From positions 124,001 through 188,000 of the forward strand of contig NZ_JAATEN010000010.1 of NCBI RefSeq assembly GCF_012034935.1: a stretch of 64,000 nt of DNA. The letters run 5' to 3'. Each line of letters opens with the position of its first letter. Position 1 is the stretch's first letter. Positions 9,375 through 17,217 of the stretch are shown piece after piece. This DNA is from Streptomyces zingiberis. Lineage in GTDB: Bacteria > Actinomycetota > Actinomycetes > Streptomycetales > Streptomycetaceae. Under the pieces are notes generated by a model. It ran no database searches, was not told where the DNA came from, and worked only from the letters and a program-made list of their open reading frames with translations. The position numbers and the translations under genes are program-made.

Positions 9375-9857
9375 GAACGGTCCTCCAGGGGAACGGCGGT
9401 GGGCGGCGGCGGACGGTGGTCACGTGTGACGGCGGACGGCGGACGGTGGTCACGTTCGGAGCCACCTGGCAGCCGGGCAGAGGGACGGCCCCGGCGGGAC
9501 GCACCGGCAGGCCGGCACCGGCACCCTGTCTCTCCCGGGGCTCCAGGGCTCCGGGGCTCCGGGCACGACTCGGCAGCCGGAAGCGGTGCGGCGGACGCCG
9601 CGTCTCCAGGCTCCGACCAGCCTGCCGTCCGCCCCATGACTCTGGCGAAGGGTTTTCCGCGCCGGCGCCGGGGACGGCCCCGCGCCGCCCGGCTCCCCGG
9701 CCGCCTCCGCCCACCGCCGCGGTTCGGCCGGTACGCGCCGCCGTGGTTCGGCCGGCGGCCTTCGTCGCGCCGCAGCGCGCCCGGGCGGGACGGCGGCCCT
9801 GGAGAAGCTCCTGACCGGCGCCGTACGCGGTGGCGCCCAGGGTTCCGATGAGCGAGC
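9375..9857. other. Non-coding region with a direct repeat, upstream of the MerR gene
   Basis: No gene is supported in these ~480 bases. An 18-bp direct repeat, ggcggacggtggtcacgt, occurs at 9408-9425 and 9438-9455 (30-bp spacing), just upstream of the leftward small gene. Confidence 0.55.
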
Positions 9858-9860
9858 TTG

Positions 9861-9878
9861 ACTTCAAGCGCTTGAAGT
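9861..9878. promoter_or_regulatory. Perfect 18-bp palindrome, probable MerR operator
   Basis: The sequence acttcaagcgcttgaagt is its own reverse complement. It overlaps a TTGACT element (9858-9863) and lies immediately before the ribosome binding site (cggagg, 9881-9886) and start codon of the MerR-family gene. Such dyads placed within the promoter are typical MerR-family operators, so autoregulation and control of the downstream operon are likely. Confidence 0.75.
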
Positions 9879-9894
9879 ATCGGAGGCTTCCCCC

Positions 9895-10365
9895 ATGGCA
9901 TCGGCGACCGGAGAACAAACCGACCTGACCATCCAGCAGATGGCCCGACGCTCAGGATTCAGTGGGCCCACACTGCGCTACTACGAGCAGATCGGTCTGC
10001 TGGGGGTGGTCGCCCGGGACGAGTCCAGTGGCCACCGCCGTTACGGGCCGGCGACCGTGGAACGCGTCGAGGCGCTGTCCTGCCTGCGTTCGGCGGGGAT
10101 GACCGTCAGCGGAATGCGCCGCTACCTCGACCTGCTCGCCGAGGGGGATTCCGCCGCGGCCGAAACGCGGGACCTGTTCGCCTCGCAGGCGGACAGGCTG
10201 GCCGCCGATATCGAGCAGCTTCAACTCCGCCTGGTCTATCTGCGCGGCAAAGCGCGCCTGTGGGACGCCCGCGTGCGCGGGGACGCAGACGCCGAAAAGC
10301 AGGCGATCGCCGAGGTCACACGCGTAATGGACCACATCTTCTCAACTGAGGGACCTGGCATATGA
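9895..10365 (+). CDS. MerR family transcriptional regulator
   Basis: A 156-residue regulator. The winged-helix DNA-binding domain fills roughly residues 10-78: TIQQMARRSGFSGPTLRYYE, then the wing motif SGHRRYG. The dimerising coiled coil follows (about 85-135). The C terminus has no cysteine cluster, so a metal or [2Fe-2S] sensor is unlikely, and an organic ligand or stress signal is more plausible. Start ATG 9895 sits behind cggagg. The stop overlaps the next ATG (ATGA at 10362), implying translational coupling to the oxidoreductase operon. The perfect palindrome just upstream is the likely binding site. Confidence 0.93.
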   Translation: MASATGEQTDLTIQQMARRSGFSGPTLRYYEQIGLLGVVARDESSGHRRYGPATVERVEALSCLRSAGMTVSGMRRYLDLLAEGDSAAAETRDLFASQADRLAADIEQLQLRLVYLRGKARLWDARVRGDADAEKQAIAEVTRVMDHIFSTEGPGI

Positions 10366-12578
10366 GCACAGAGAGTACGGCCGCCTCCGCCTTCGAAGGC
10401 GAGACGGTGCTCGTCACCGGTGGTACGGGATTCGTCGGCAGTCATGCGATCGTCCGGCTGATCGGCGAGGGGTATCGGGTCCGGGTGACGGTCCGGGAGT
10501 CCGCACAGGAGGCCGGGGTCCTGGCCGCACTCCACCAGGCCGCGGTCGATCCGGCCGGCCGGCTGGAGTTCGTCGTCGCCGACCTCGGCGCCGACCGTGG
10601 CTGGGTGGACGCCATGGACGGGGTCAGCCACGTCCTGCACCACGCGTCGCCCTTCCCCTTCACCCCGCCCGAGACGGAGGAGGAACTCATCCGCCCCGCC
10701 CGCGACGGTACGCTGCGCGTCCTCGCCGCGGCACGGAAAGCCGGGATCCCGAGGGTCGTGATGACGTCCTCCTACGCCGCGGTCGGGTACACGCTCAAGC
10801 CCGACGACCACTACTCGGAGGCGGACTGGACCGACCCGGACACCGAGGGCCTGCCCGCCTACCACAAGTCGAAGGTGCTGGCCGAGCGCGCCGCCTGGGA
10901 CTACGTCCACGCCCACGGAGACATCGAGCTGACGGTCGTCAACCCCACCGGGATCTTCGGTCCCCAGCTGGGCAACCGCCCCTCCGCCTCCGTCGGTCTG
11001 GTCAAGGGCATGCTGACCGGGCAGATGCCGGTGGTGCCGATCATGTACTTCGGCGTCGTCGACGTACGCGACGTCGTGGACCTGCACCTGCGCGCCATGC
11101 TGCATCCGGGGGCGGCGGGCGAACGCTTCATCGCCGTCGGCGGGCCGGCGATCAGCCTCCTCGGCATGGCACAGATCCTGCGCGAGCACTTCCCCACCGC
11201 AGCCCATCTGCTGCCTGCCACGGAACTCACCATCGAGCAGGTACGCGAGGCCGCCAAGACCGAACCGTCTCTTCGCGACGCCGCGGCCCTGCACGGCCGG
11301 ATCCCCGTCATCAGTGACGACAAGGCCCGTTCGCTGCTCGGCTGGGATCCCCGCGACATCACCGAGACGATCGTGGCCACGGCGGACGGCCAGATCCGGC
11401 TGGGCCTGGACCTGCCCCAGGACGCCGGCCCCGGTCGTGACTGCGACAGGAAGGCGAAACCGGTGCGGGCCGGCGCGCCGGCCGGTGAGGCGACCACCCG
11501 GCGAGCAACCCACGGTCCCCCCGGAGACGGCCGCCGGTCTGCCGCCCTCACGTGGCGGAGCAGCGGCCCGGTACGCCATCGGCACGTCCACCCGCACCGG
11601 TCACCCGCCCGTCCGGCCGTACTCCCCTCCTGCGTCCCGACCGAGGAACGTCCCATGAACGCCCTTTTCCACAGCCCTTTCGACCGCCACTCGACCGCCT
11701 CCCAGGTGATCGACGGCGTCGACCTCTCCGGCAGGCGCGCTGTCATCACCGGTGCCACCTCCGGCATCGGGGTGGAGACCGCCCGCGCACTGGCGGCCGC
11801 CGGCGCCGAGGTCACCCTCGCGGTCCGGCGTCCCGACGCGGGAGAGCAGGTCGCGGCGGACCTGCGCACCAAGACCGGTAACGATGCCATCCACGTCGCC
11901 CGCGTGGACGTGGCGGACCTGGCATCGGTGACCGCGTTCACCGACGCCTGGGCCGGCCCCCTGCACATCCTGATCAACAATGCCGGGATCATGATGCCTC
12001 CGGAGCTCGAGCGGGGGATCCGCGGCCACGAGCAGCAGTTCGCCACCAACTACCTGGGGCACTTCGCCCTGGCGCTGGGCTTGCACGCGGCACTCGCCGA
12101 CGCCGGCGGAGCGCGCATGGTGACCGTGTCGTCCAGCGGCCACCTGTTCTCCCCGGTCGTCTTCGACGACCTCGACTACCGGTTCCGTCCCTATGACGCG
12201 CTCGGCGCCTACGGCCAGTCCAAGACCGCCGGGGTGCTCCTGGCCGTCGAGGCGGACCGGCGCTGGTCGAGCGAGGGAATCAGGGCGAACGCGCTGCATC
12301 CCGGGGCGATCGCGACCAACCTCCAGCGGCACACCGGCGGGCTGAAGACCCCCGAGCCCTACCGCAAGACCGTCGAGCAGGGTGCGGCGACCTCGGTGTT
12401 CCTCGCCGCCTCCCCCCTGGTCGAGGGCGTGGGCGGCCGCTATTTCGAGGACGTCAACGAGGCTCCGCAGGTCACCTCCCGGCCCACGCGACTCGGCGTC
12501 CCCGCTGTGGCGGCGTATGCGCTGGACGGGGTGAACGCCCAGCGGCTGTGGGACCTGGGTACCGGCATCCTGCGCTGA
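10362..12578 (+). CDS. Fused reading frame: NAD-dependent epimerase/reductase plus short-chain dehydrogenase
   Basis: One uninterrupted 738-residue frame contains two complete Rossmann enzymes. Residues 1 to about 350 form an extended SDR of the dihydroflavonol-reductase-like kind: TGGTGFVGSHAIV nucleotide loop, a YHKSK active-site motif and a C-terminal GWDPRD end. Residues about 432-738 form a classical SDR with TGATSGIG, NNAG and YGQSK. The ~80-residue linker (about 352-431) is Arg/Pro/His-rich and uses more rare codons than its surroundings, as translated intergenic DNA would. A TGA sits one frame away at 11438-11440, where an ordinary epimerase should end. Either the two genes have fused by a small indel, or the second is started separately at 11655. 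The reactions are NAD(P)-dependent reductions of carbonyl compounds; substrates are unknown. Confidence 0.8.
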   Translation: MSTESTAASAFEGETVLVTGGTGFVGSHAIVRLIGEGYRVRVTVRESAQEAGVLAALHQAAVDPAGRLEFVVADLGADRGWVDAMDGVSHVLHHASPFPFTPPETEEELIRPARDGTLRVLAAARKAGIPRVVMTSSYAAVGYTLKPDDHYSEADWTDPDTEGLPAYHKSKVLAERAAWDYVHAHGDIELTVVNPTGIFGPQLGNRPSASVGLVKGMLTGQMPVVPIMYFGVVDVRDVVDLHLRAMLHPGAAGERFIAVGGPAISLLGMAQILREHFPTAAHLLPATELTIEQVREAAKTEPSLRDAAALHGRIPVISDDKARSLLGWDPRDITETIVATADGQIRLGLDLPQDAGPGRDCDRKAKPVRAGAPAGEATTRRATHGPPGDGRRSAALTWRSSGPVRHRHVHPHRSPARPAVLPSCVPTEERPMNALFHSPFDRHSTASQVIDGVDLSGRRAVITGATSGIGVETARALAAAGAEVTLAVRRPDAGEQVAADLRTKTGNDAIHVARVDVADLASVTAFTDAWAGPLHILINNAGIMMPPELERGIRGHEQQFATNYLGHFALALGLHAALADAGGARMVTVSSSGHLFSPVVFDDLDYRFRPYDALGAYGQSKTAGVLLAVEADRRWSSEGIRANALHPGAIATNLQRHTGGLKTPEPYRKTVEQGAATSVFLAASPLVEGVGGRYFEDVNEAPQVTSRPTRLGVPAVAAYALDGVNAQRLWDLGTGILR
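11655..12578 (+). CDS. Short-chain dehydrogenase domain, possible independent translation start
   Basis: The ATG at 11655 (MNALFHSPFDRHSTAS) follows a plausible ribosome binding site (gaggaacg, about 11642-11649) and would give a normal-length 307-residue SDR. Motifs are TGATSGIG (NAD(P) loop), LINNAGIM, the VSSSGH serine region and YGQSK (Tyr and Lys of the catalytic set). It resembles the retinol-dehydrogenase/WW-domain-oxidoreductase-like SDRs abundant in Streptomyces. It is entered as an alternative reading of the fused frame. Confidence 0.55.
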   Translation: MNALFHSPFDRHSTASQVIDGVDLSGRRAVITGATSGIGVETARALAAAGAEVTLAVRRPDAGEQVAADLRTKTGNDAIHVARVDVADLASVTAFTDAWAGPLHILINNAGIMMPPELERGIRGHEQQFATNYLGHFALALGLHAALADAGGARMVTVSSSGHLFSPVVFDDLDYRFRPYDALGAYGQSKTAGVLLAVEADRRWSSEGIRANALHPGAIATNLQRHTGGLKTPEPYRKTVEQGAATSVFLAASPLVEGVGGRYFEDVNEAPQVTSRPTRLGVPAVAAYALDGVNAQRLWDLGTGILR

Positions 12579-12591
12579 GCCCGCGAACAGG

Positions 12592-12627
12592 ACCGAAGAC
12601 ACCACCGAAGACACCACCGAAGACAAC
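12592..12627. repeat. 12-bp tandem repeat, three copies
   Basis: Three copies of accgaagacacc (the last ending caac) lie in the short gap between the SDR stop and the next start, directly upstream of the dehydrogenase gene. Confidence 0.85.
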
Positions 12628-12647
12628 ACCGCGACGAAAGCAGCGTC

Positions 12648-13514
12648 ATGACCATCATCAAGCGAGTCGGTTTCATCGGGCTCGGCGACCAAGGCGGTCC
12701 CATGGCCACGGCGATCGGTGAACAGGGCTTCGAACTGCATGTATGGGCACGCCGCCCCGCTTCGCTGGCGGCCGTGGCCGCCGTGCCGCACACCGTGCAC
12801 GGCACGGCGGCCGGCCTGGCGGGTTCCGTGGAGCTGATCGCGCTCTGCCTGCGGGACGATGCCGACATCTGGAACCTGCTGGATGATCGGCACTTCCTGG
12901 AAGCCGTCGCGCCCGGCACGATCCTCGTCAGCCACGGCACCGGTGACCCGGGACAGGCCCGGCGCATCAGCGCGCGGGTCGCCGAGTCCGGTGCGGTCTA
13001 TCTGGAGGCCCCGGTCAGCGGTGGCGGCCCGGGCGCCCGCGCCCGCACCCTGACCACGTTCGCCGGCGGGCCCGCCGACGCCTTCGAAGCCGCGCGTCCC
13101 GTGTTCGTGGCGTTCAGCGACACGGTGCGGCTGATGGGACCGGTCGGAGCCGGGCAGGTCACCAAGCTGTTCAACAACGCGCTGGCCATCACCAACATGA
13201 AGAACGCCGAAGACGTCCTCGCCCTGGCCGGGCGGGTCGGTCTCGACCTGCCCGCCCTGATCGACGTCGTCGGCTCGAGCAGCGGCGGCAGCGCGGCACT
13301 GCGCGCCCTCGGCGAGGACATCACCCCCGACCTCGCCGAACACGTGCACCACCTGATGCGCAAGGACATGCGGCACTTCGCCGACGCCGTCCGTGAACGG
13401 GGCGCAGACCCCCAAGAGGTCCTCGAACGCGGCCTCGCCGGTGCGGCCGGACTGGTCCAGGGCGCCCGCCTGGTCGCGCGGTCAAGGACCGTTGAAGGCC
13501 ATGGCCGGCCCTGA
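12648..13514 (+). CDS. NAD(P)-dependent 3-hydroxyisobutyrate dehydrogenase-like oxidoreductase
   Basis: A 288-residue beta-hydroxyacid dehydrogenase. The N-terminal nucleotide-binding motif is VGFIGLGDQGGPM. The substrate-binding loop appears as LEAPVSGGG (about residues 122-130). The catalytic lysine is Lys173 in GAGQVTKLFNN. The all-helical C-terminal domain is complete. Such enzymes reduce or oxidise short beta-hydroxyacids or act as imine reductases; the substrate is unknown. It closes the MerR-led operon, about 70 bases after the SDR, with a weak ribosome binding site and the 12-bp repeats in between. Confidence 0.9.
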   Translation: MTIIKRVGFIGLGDQGGPMATAIGEQGFELHVWARRPASLAAVAAVPHTVHGTAAGLAGSVELIALCLRDDADIWNLLDDRHFLEAVAPGTILVSHGTGDPGQARRISARVAESGAVYLEAPVSGGGPGARARTLTTFAGGPADAFEAARPVFVAFSDTVRLMGPVGAGQVTKLFNNALAITNMKNAEDVLALAGRVGLDLPALIDVVGSSSGGSAALRALGEDITPDLAEHVHHLMRKDMRHFADAVRERGADPQEVLERGLAGAAGLVQGARLVARSRTVEGHGRP

Positions 13515-13641
13515 TCATCCGGCGTGAGCGGCATGCTCCGCCGGCCATGCCTCGAAGGTCCGGTGACCCCGTTCGCCCGGCCCGGCACCGATCCGGCCGA
13601 CGCGCCCCTGCGCATCACTCCCACGAGGCACCCTCGGAGGA

Positions 13642-14331
13642 TCAGCGCCCACCGCGGGTCGCCCCTGGAGGGGGGCCGGTGTCCGGGATGACGGCGTGCA
13701 GGCCGACCGCGAGGGATGTCAGGAGCAGCCTCAGCCGTGGGGCGAAGTCAAAGGCGACATGGCCCCATTCGGGCACCTGCTCGTAGAGCGCGGCGAGGGT
13801 GGGCGTCGGGTGGGACACCTGCCACCCGGTCGAGGCCAGCGCGAGGGTCGCCGCGAGGAGCCCGCGCAGCTGGTCCGGGGTCATCGAGCTCACGCGGCCG
13901 AGATGGTCCACGATCGCGTCGTACGCGGCGAACGACGCGGTCTTGTACCGGCGCGCGCGCTCCATGTCGACGTCGCCCTCCAGCGTCAACGTGACATGGG
14001 TGAGGAGGTCGCAGAAGACCGGCAGCCCGGTGATCGTGTCCGTGACGGCGCCGGCGACGTCCTCCGGGCCGAGACCGGCTCGCCGGGCCACCGCCTCGGC
14101 GATCGCGGCCCGCCACTGGCCCCAGCCGCGCTCTGCGAGCTCGAGCAACAGCTCTTCTCTGCTCGAGTAGTACCGGCGCACACCGGTGCGGTGCAGGCCC
14201 GCACGCTCGGTGACCGCCTGCACGGTGACGAACCGGACGCCGCCGAGCTCCGTCGCCAGTGCCTCCGCGGCCCGCAGCAGATCCTCCGACCGTTGCGCTT
14301 TGTCCTGCGCGGACCGTGCTCGCTCCTTCAT
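13642..14331 (-). CDS. TetR family transcriptional regulator
   Basis: A 229-residue repressor. The N-terminal HTH covers about residues 12-60 (LLRAAEALATELGGVRFVTV, then RAGLHRTGVRRYYSSREELL). The ligand-binding helical domain follows. It is divergent from the MDR gene at 14454. The 122-bp gap holds two matching inverted repeats (14343-14364 and 14392-14413), so it very probably represses both itself and the rightward MDR-hydrolase operon. The inducer is unknown, likely a hydrophobic carbonyl or ester that the operon handles. Confidence 0.93.
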   Translation of the reverse strand: MKERARSAQDKAQRSEDLLRAAEALATELGGVRFVTVQAVTERAGLHRTGVRRYYSSREELLLELAERGWGQWRAAIAEAVARRAGLGPEDVAGAVTDTITGLPVFCDLLTHVTLTLEGDVDMERARRYKTASFAAYDAIVDHLGRVSSMTPDQLRGLLAATLALASTGWQVSHPTPTLAALYEQVPEWGHVAFDFAPRLRLLLTSLAVGLHAVIPDTGPPPGATRGGR

Positions 14332-14342
14332 GACGAGAACTG

Positions 14343-14364
14343 TAACGCACGCAGTGATGCGCTA
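14343..14364. promoter_or_regulatory. TetR operator copy 1 (TAACGCA-N8-TGCGCTA)
   Basis: Inverted repeat with 7-bp arms (one mismatch) and an 8-bp spacer, 12 bases upstream of the TetR start codon. Its arms are the same as those of the second copy. Confidence 0.8.
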
Positions 14365-14391
14365 AGCGGTCCGGCCGTGCTACGTTCCTCG

Positions 14392-14413
14392 TAACGCATC
14401 GCCAGGTGCGTTA
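14392..14413. promoter_or_regulatory. TetR operator copy 2 (TAACGCA-N8-TGCGTTA)
   Basis: Perfect inverted repeat with 7-bp arms and the same 8-bp spacer, 40 bases before the MDR start codon. The centres of the two operators are 49 bp apart. The duplication with identical geometry is strong evidence of a dimer-binding site. Confidence 0.85.
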
Positions 14414-14453
14414 AATCGGCGGGCGACAGCCCTCCCCTGGAGAGGAAAGATCC

Positions 14454-15446
14454 ATGCAGGCAGTACAGGCCACGCGCTTCGGCGACCCGGCCGCTCTCGA
14501 GCTCGTCACCGATCTCCCGGACCCGGCTCCGGGCCCCGGAGAGATCGCGATCGACGTCTCGCACTCCGCGGTCGGCCTGATCGACGTGTTCTTCAGGCAG
14601 GGCCGGTACAAGGACCAACCCGGCATGCCACAGCCACCGTTCGTACCCGGCCTGGAAGTCGCCGGCACGGTCCGCGCGCTCGGCGACGGCGTGGTGGGGC
14701 CGGCCGTCGGGGAGCAGGTGGTCGCTCTGTCCGCAGGCACCGGCACCGGCGGGTACGCCTCCGTCCACCTCGCCAAGGCCGCGCTGACCGTCTCGATCGA
14801 AGGGCGCGGCATCGACCCCGCCCTCGCCGTATCGGTGATTCCGAACGCCGCGATGGCGCACGTGGCGCTGGAGCGGGTCGCCCATCTGGCCGCCGGTGAG
14901 AGGGTCCTCGTGCACGGCGCTCTCGGCGGTCTGTCCGCCGGTTTCCCGGGCGTCGCGAAGCGGCTCGGCGCGTCCCGCGTCGTCGGCACGGTCCGGCCGG
15001 GCAGACTCGCCGCCGCCGAGGCGACGAAGCTTCCCTACGACCGGATCGTGGACTCCACGGACCTGCGCGGCGCGCTCGGCGACGAGACGTTCGACGTGGT
15101 CATCGACCCCGTCGGCGGAGCACTGCGCACCCAGAGCCTCGACGTGATGATCCCGGGCAGCCGTCTCATCGCCGCGGGCAACGCGTCCGACGACTGGGGC
15201 CACCAGGTGGACACCAACCAGCTCTGGTTCCGCGGCATCACCGTCAGCGGCTACAACGCCGGCGCGTTCCTGCCCGCCCATCCGCAGGTCGTGCCCGCCG
15301 CCCTCGCCGCGGCCGTCGAGGCGGCCGCCGCCGGCCTGGCGGACACCGACGTCGAGGTACTGCCGTTCAGCCAGGCCGTCACCGCCCACCGGCGAATGGA
15401 AAGCCGCGACCTCGTCGGCCGTATCGCGCTCACCCCGGAGGCATGA
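14454..15446 (+). CDS. MDR family zinc-independent quinone oxidoreductase-like protein
   Basis: A 330-residue medium-chain reductase. The N-terminal GroES-like fold reads MQAVQATRFGDPAALELV..., typical of quinone oxidoreductases. PGLEVAGTVRALG precedes the NADPH-binding region. The nucleotide loop reads VLVHGALGGLSAG, where most relatives have AxxGGVG. No structural zinc cysteines are present. The expected activity is NADPH-dependent reduction of quinones or enones. It is divergent from its TetR regulator, and its stop overlaps the next ATG (ATGA at 15443). Confidence 0.92.
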   Translation: MQAVQATRFGDPAALELVTDLPDPAPGPGEIAIDVSHSAVGLIDVFFRQGRYKDQPGMPQPPFVPGLEVAGTVRALGDGVVGPAVGEQVVALSAGTGTGGYASVHLAKAALTVSIEGRGIDPALAVSVIPNAAMAHVALERVAHLAAGERVLVHGALGGLSAGFPGVAKRLGASRVVGTVRPGRLAAAEATKLPYDRIVDSTDLRGALGDETFDVVIDPVGGALRTQSLDVMIPGSRLIAAGNASDDWGHQVDTNQLWFRGITVSGYNAGAFLPAHPQVVPAALAAAVEAAAAGLADTDVEVLPFSQAVTAHRRMESRDLVGRIALTPEA

Positions 15447-17110
15447 TCATGACCGCAATCGGACGCCTCGCGGAGCGCATGGCCCCGCTCCCGCCCGCCA
15501 CCTCACGCCGGGTCCACGTCGAACGCGGCCTGAAGATACCCATGGATGACGGTGCCACGCTCGTCGCCGACCACTGGGCCCCGCGCGACACCGGTGGACG
15601 ATCACTCAGCGAGGTGCCGGTCGTCGTCGTCCGCACCGCCTACGGGCGCGGCGGCCCCCTCGGATGGCTCTACGGCCCCGCCCTCGCCGAACGCGGACTG
15701 CAAGTGCTGATGGTCAGCACCCGCGGCACGTTCGGATCCGACGGCGAGTTCCTGGCCATGCGCAACGAACGCGCCGACGGCCTCGCGACACTCCGGTGGC
15801 TGGCCGGCCGGTCCTGGTCCAGCGGCCGGGTGATCCTCGCCGGATCCAGCTACTTCGGCTACACCCAGTGGGCCATCGCCGACGCGGCCCCACCCGAGGT
15901 CAAGGCCATGGTCCCGCACATCACCTCCTCCCGGCTCGCCCTGAGCCTCACCCGGCCCGGCCGCGTCGACCTCGAGACCATCACGAACTTCTCCTGGAAC
16001 ACCGCACCGCAGTCCCGCAACGGCTCACCTCTGCCCGCCGCACAGGAACAGCGCGGCTACCTGCTCCGGTCGATGGTCGGCGCGGACCGGCGCCGCATCG
16101 CCGAGGCCATGAACACCGTGCCCCTCACGGACGTCGACCAGGCGCTGCTCGGCCGGACCTCGCCGTTCTTCCAGCAGATCGTGAACCACGACCGGGACAG
16201 CACCTACTGGGAAGACCTGGACCGCAGCGGCACCGTCCCGGACGTCACCGTGCCGGTCAGCTCCGTCACCGGCTGGTACGACATCTTCCTCGCCGACCAG
16301 CTCCGGGACTTCACCGCCCTCGTCGACGCAGGCTGCAAGCCCCGGCTGACCGTCGGACCGTGGTGGCACGCCGACCCCCGCGGCATGGGCGCGTCCGTCA
16401 CCGAGGTCGCCGAGTGGGCCTCCGCTGTCGCCACCGGCCAAGAGCCCCCACACCGGGCCCCGGTGCGGCTGTACGTGATGGGCGCGGACGAGTGGCGCGA
16501 CTTCGCGGCATGGCCGCCCGCCGGGTACGAACCCCAGCGACTGCACCTTCGCGCCGACGGCACCCTCACCGCCACCGCGGGATCCGCGGAAGCGCCCTCG
16601 GCCTTCACCTACGACCCCGAGGACCCCACCCCCTCGGTGGGCGGAGCGAAGCTCACCCCCGCCGGAGCGGGGCCCGTCGACAACCGGAAGCTGGAGAAGC
16701 GCCCCGACGTGCTCACCTTCACCGGCGCACCGCTCACCGACGACCTTGAGGTGATCGGCGAGGTCACCGCGGACATCTGGGTGCGGGCCAACCGTCCCGG
16801 CGTCGATGTCTTCGTGCGGCTGTGCGACGTCGATCCCCACGGCACGTCGCTCAACGTGTGCGATGAACTCGTCCACCTCGACGCCGACGATGACGCCACC
16901 CGCGCGGCGGTGCGCCTCTCACCGACCGCGTACCGCTTCAGGAAAGGTCACCGGCTCCGCGTCCAGGTCTCCGCCGGAGCGTTCCCGCGATTCGCCCGCA
17001 ACCTCGGCGGCGGTGAACCCGTCGAGAGCGCAACAGCAGTGCACCGGACGGACATCGAAGTCTTCCACGACGCAGCGCACCCCTCTGCGGTAACCATCCC
17101 GGCACGATGA
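15443..17110 (+). CDS. CocE/NonD family (S15-like) alpha/beta hydrolase
   Basis: A 555-residue protein overlapping the MDR gene by four bases; ATG 15449 is a second candidate start. MDDGATLVADHWAP and the VVRTAYGRGG stretch begin the S15/CocE catalytic domain. The nucleophile is Ser136 in AGSSYFGY. The C-terminal ~200 residues form the jelly-roll domain typical of the family (FTGAPLTDDLEVIGEV, ending in the HRLRVQVSAGAFPRFARN region). Known relatives are cocaine esterase, X-Pro dipeptidyl peptidase and glutaryl acylases. Cotranscription with a reductase suggests sequential breakdown of an ester or amide. No signal peptide, so probably cytoplasmic. Confidence 0.92.
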   Translation: MIMTAIGRLAERMAPLPPATSRRVHVERGLKIPMDDGATLVADHWAPRDTGGRSLSEVPVVVVRTAYGRGGPLGWLYGPALAERGLQVLMVSTRGTFGSDGEFLAMRNERADGLATLRWLAGRSWSSGRVILAGSSYFGYTQWAIADAAPPEVKAMVPHITSSRLALSLTRPGRVDLETITNFSWNTAPQSRNGSPLPAAQEQRGYLLRSMVGADRRRIAEAMNTVPLTDVDQALLGRTSPFFQQIVNHDRDSTYWEDLDRSGTVPDVTVPVSSVTGWYDIFLADQLRDFTALVDAGCKPRLTVGPWWHADPRGMGASVTEVAEWASAVATGQEPPHRAPVRLYVMGADEWRDFAAWPPAGYEPQRLHLRADGTLTATAGSAEAPSAFTYDPEDPTPSVGGAKLTPAGAGPVDNRKLEKRPDVLTFTGAPLTDDLEVIGEVTADIWVRANRPGVDVFVRLCDVDPHGTSLNVCDELVHLDADDDATRAAVRLSPTAYRFRKGHRLRVQVSAGAFPRFARNLGGGEPVESATAVHRTDIEVFHDAAHPSAVTIPAR

Positions 17111-17217
17111 AGGACGATCACCGCGCCCGCGCCGAGGGCCTGCCGTCGACCGGCGAGGGTGGGCTGCTCCGGCAGCTGACCGGGCGGCTCCCGGAGTCCG
17201 GTGAAGCGGTGCCGGTC

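Noticed and set aside
9416..9814. Plus-strand frames between the small gene and MerR
   Set aside because: Arg/Pro-rich composition without a start signal; the region is better explained as non-coding with an 18-bp direct repeat.
5806..9918. 1370-codon minus-strand open frame over the SGNH and DUF445 genes
   Set aside because: Arg/Pro-rich nonsense composition; it covers two well-supported genes in other frames.
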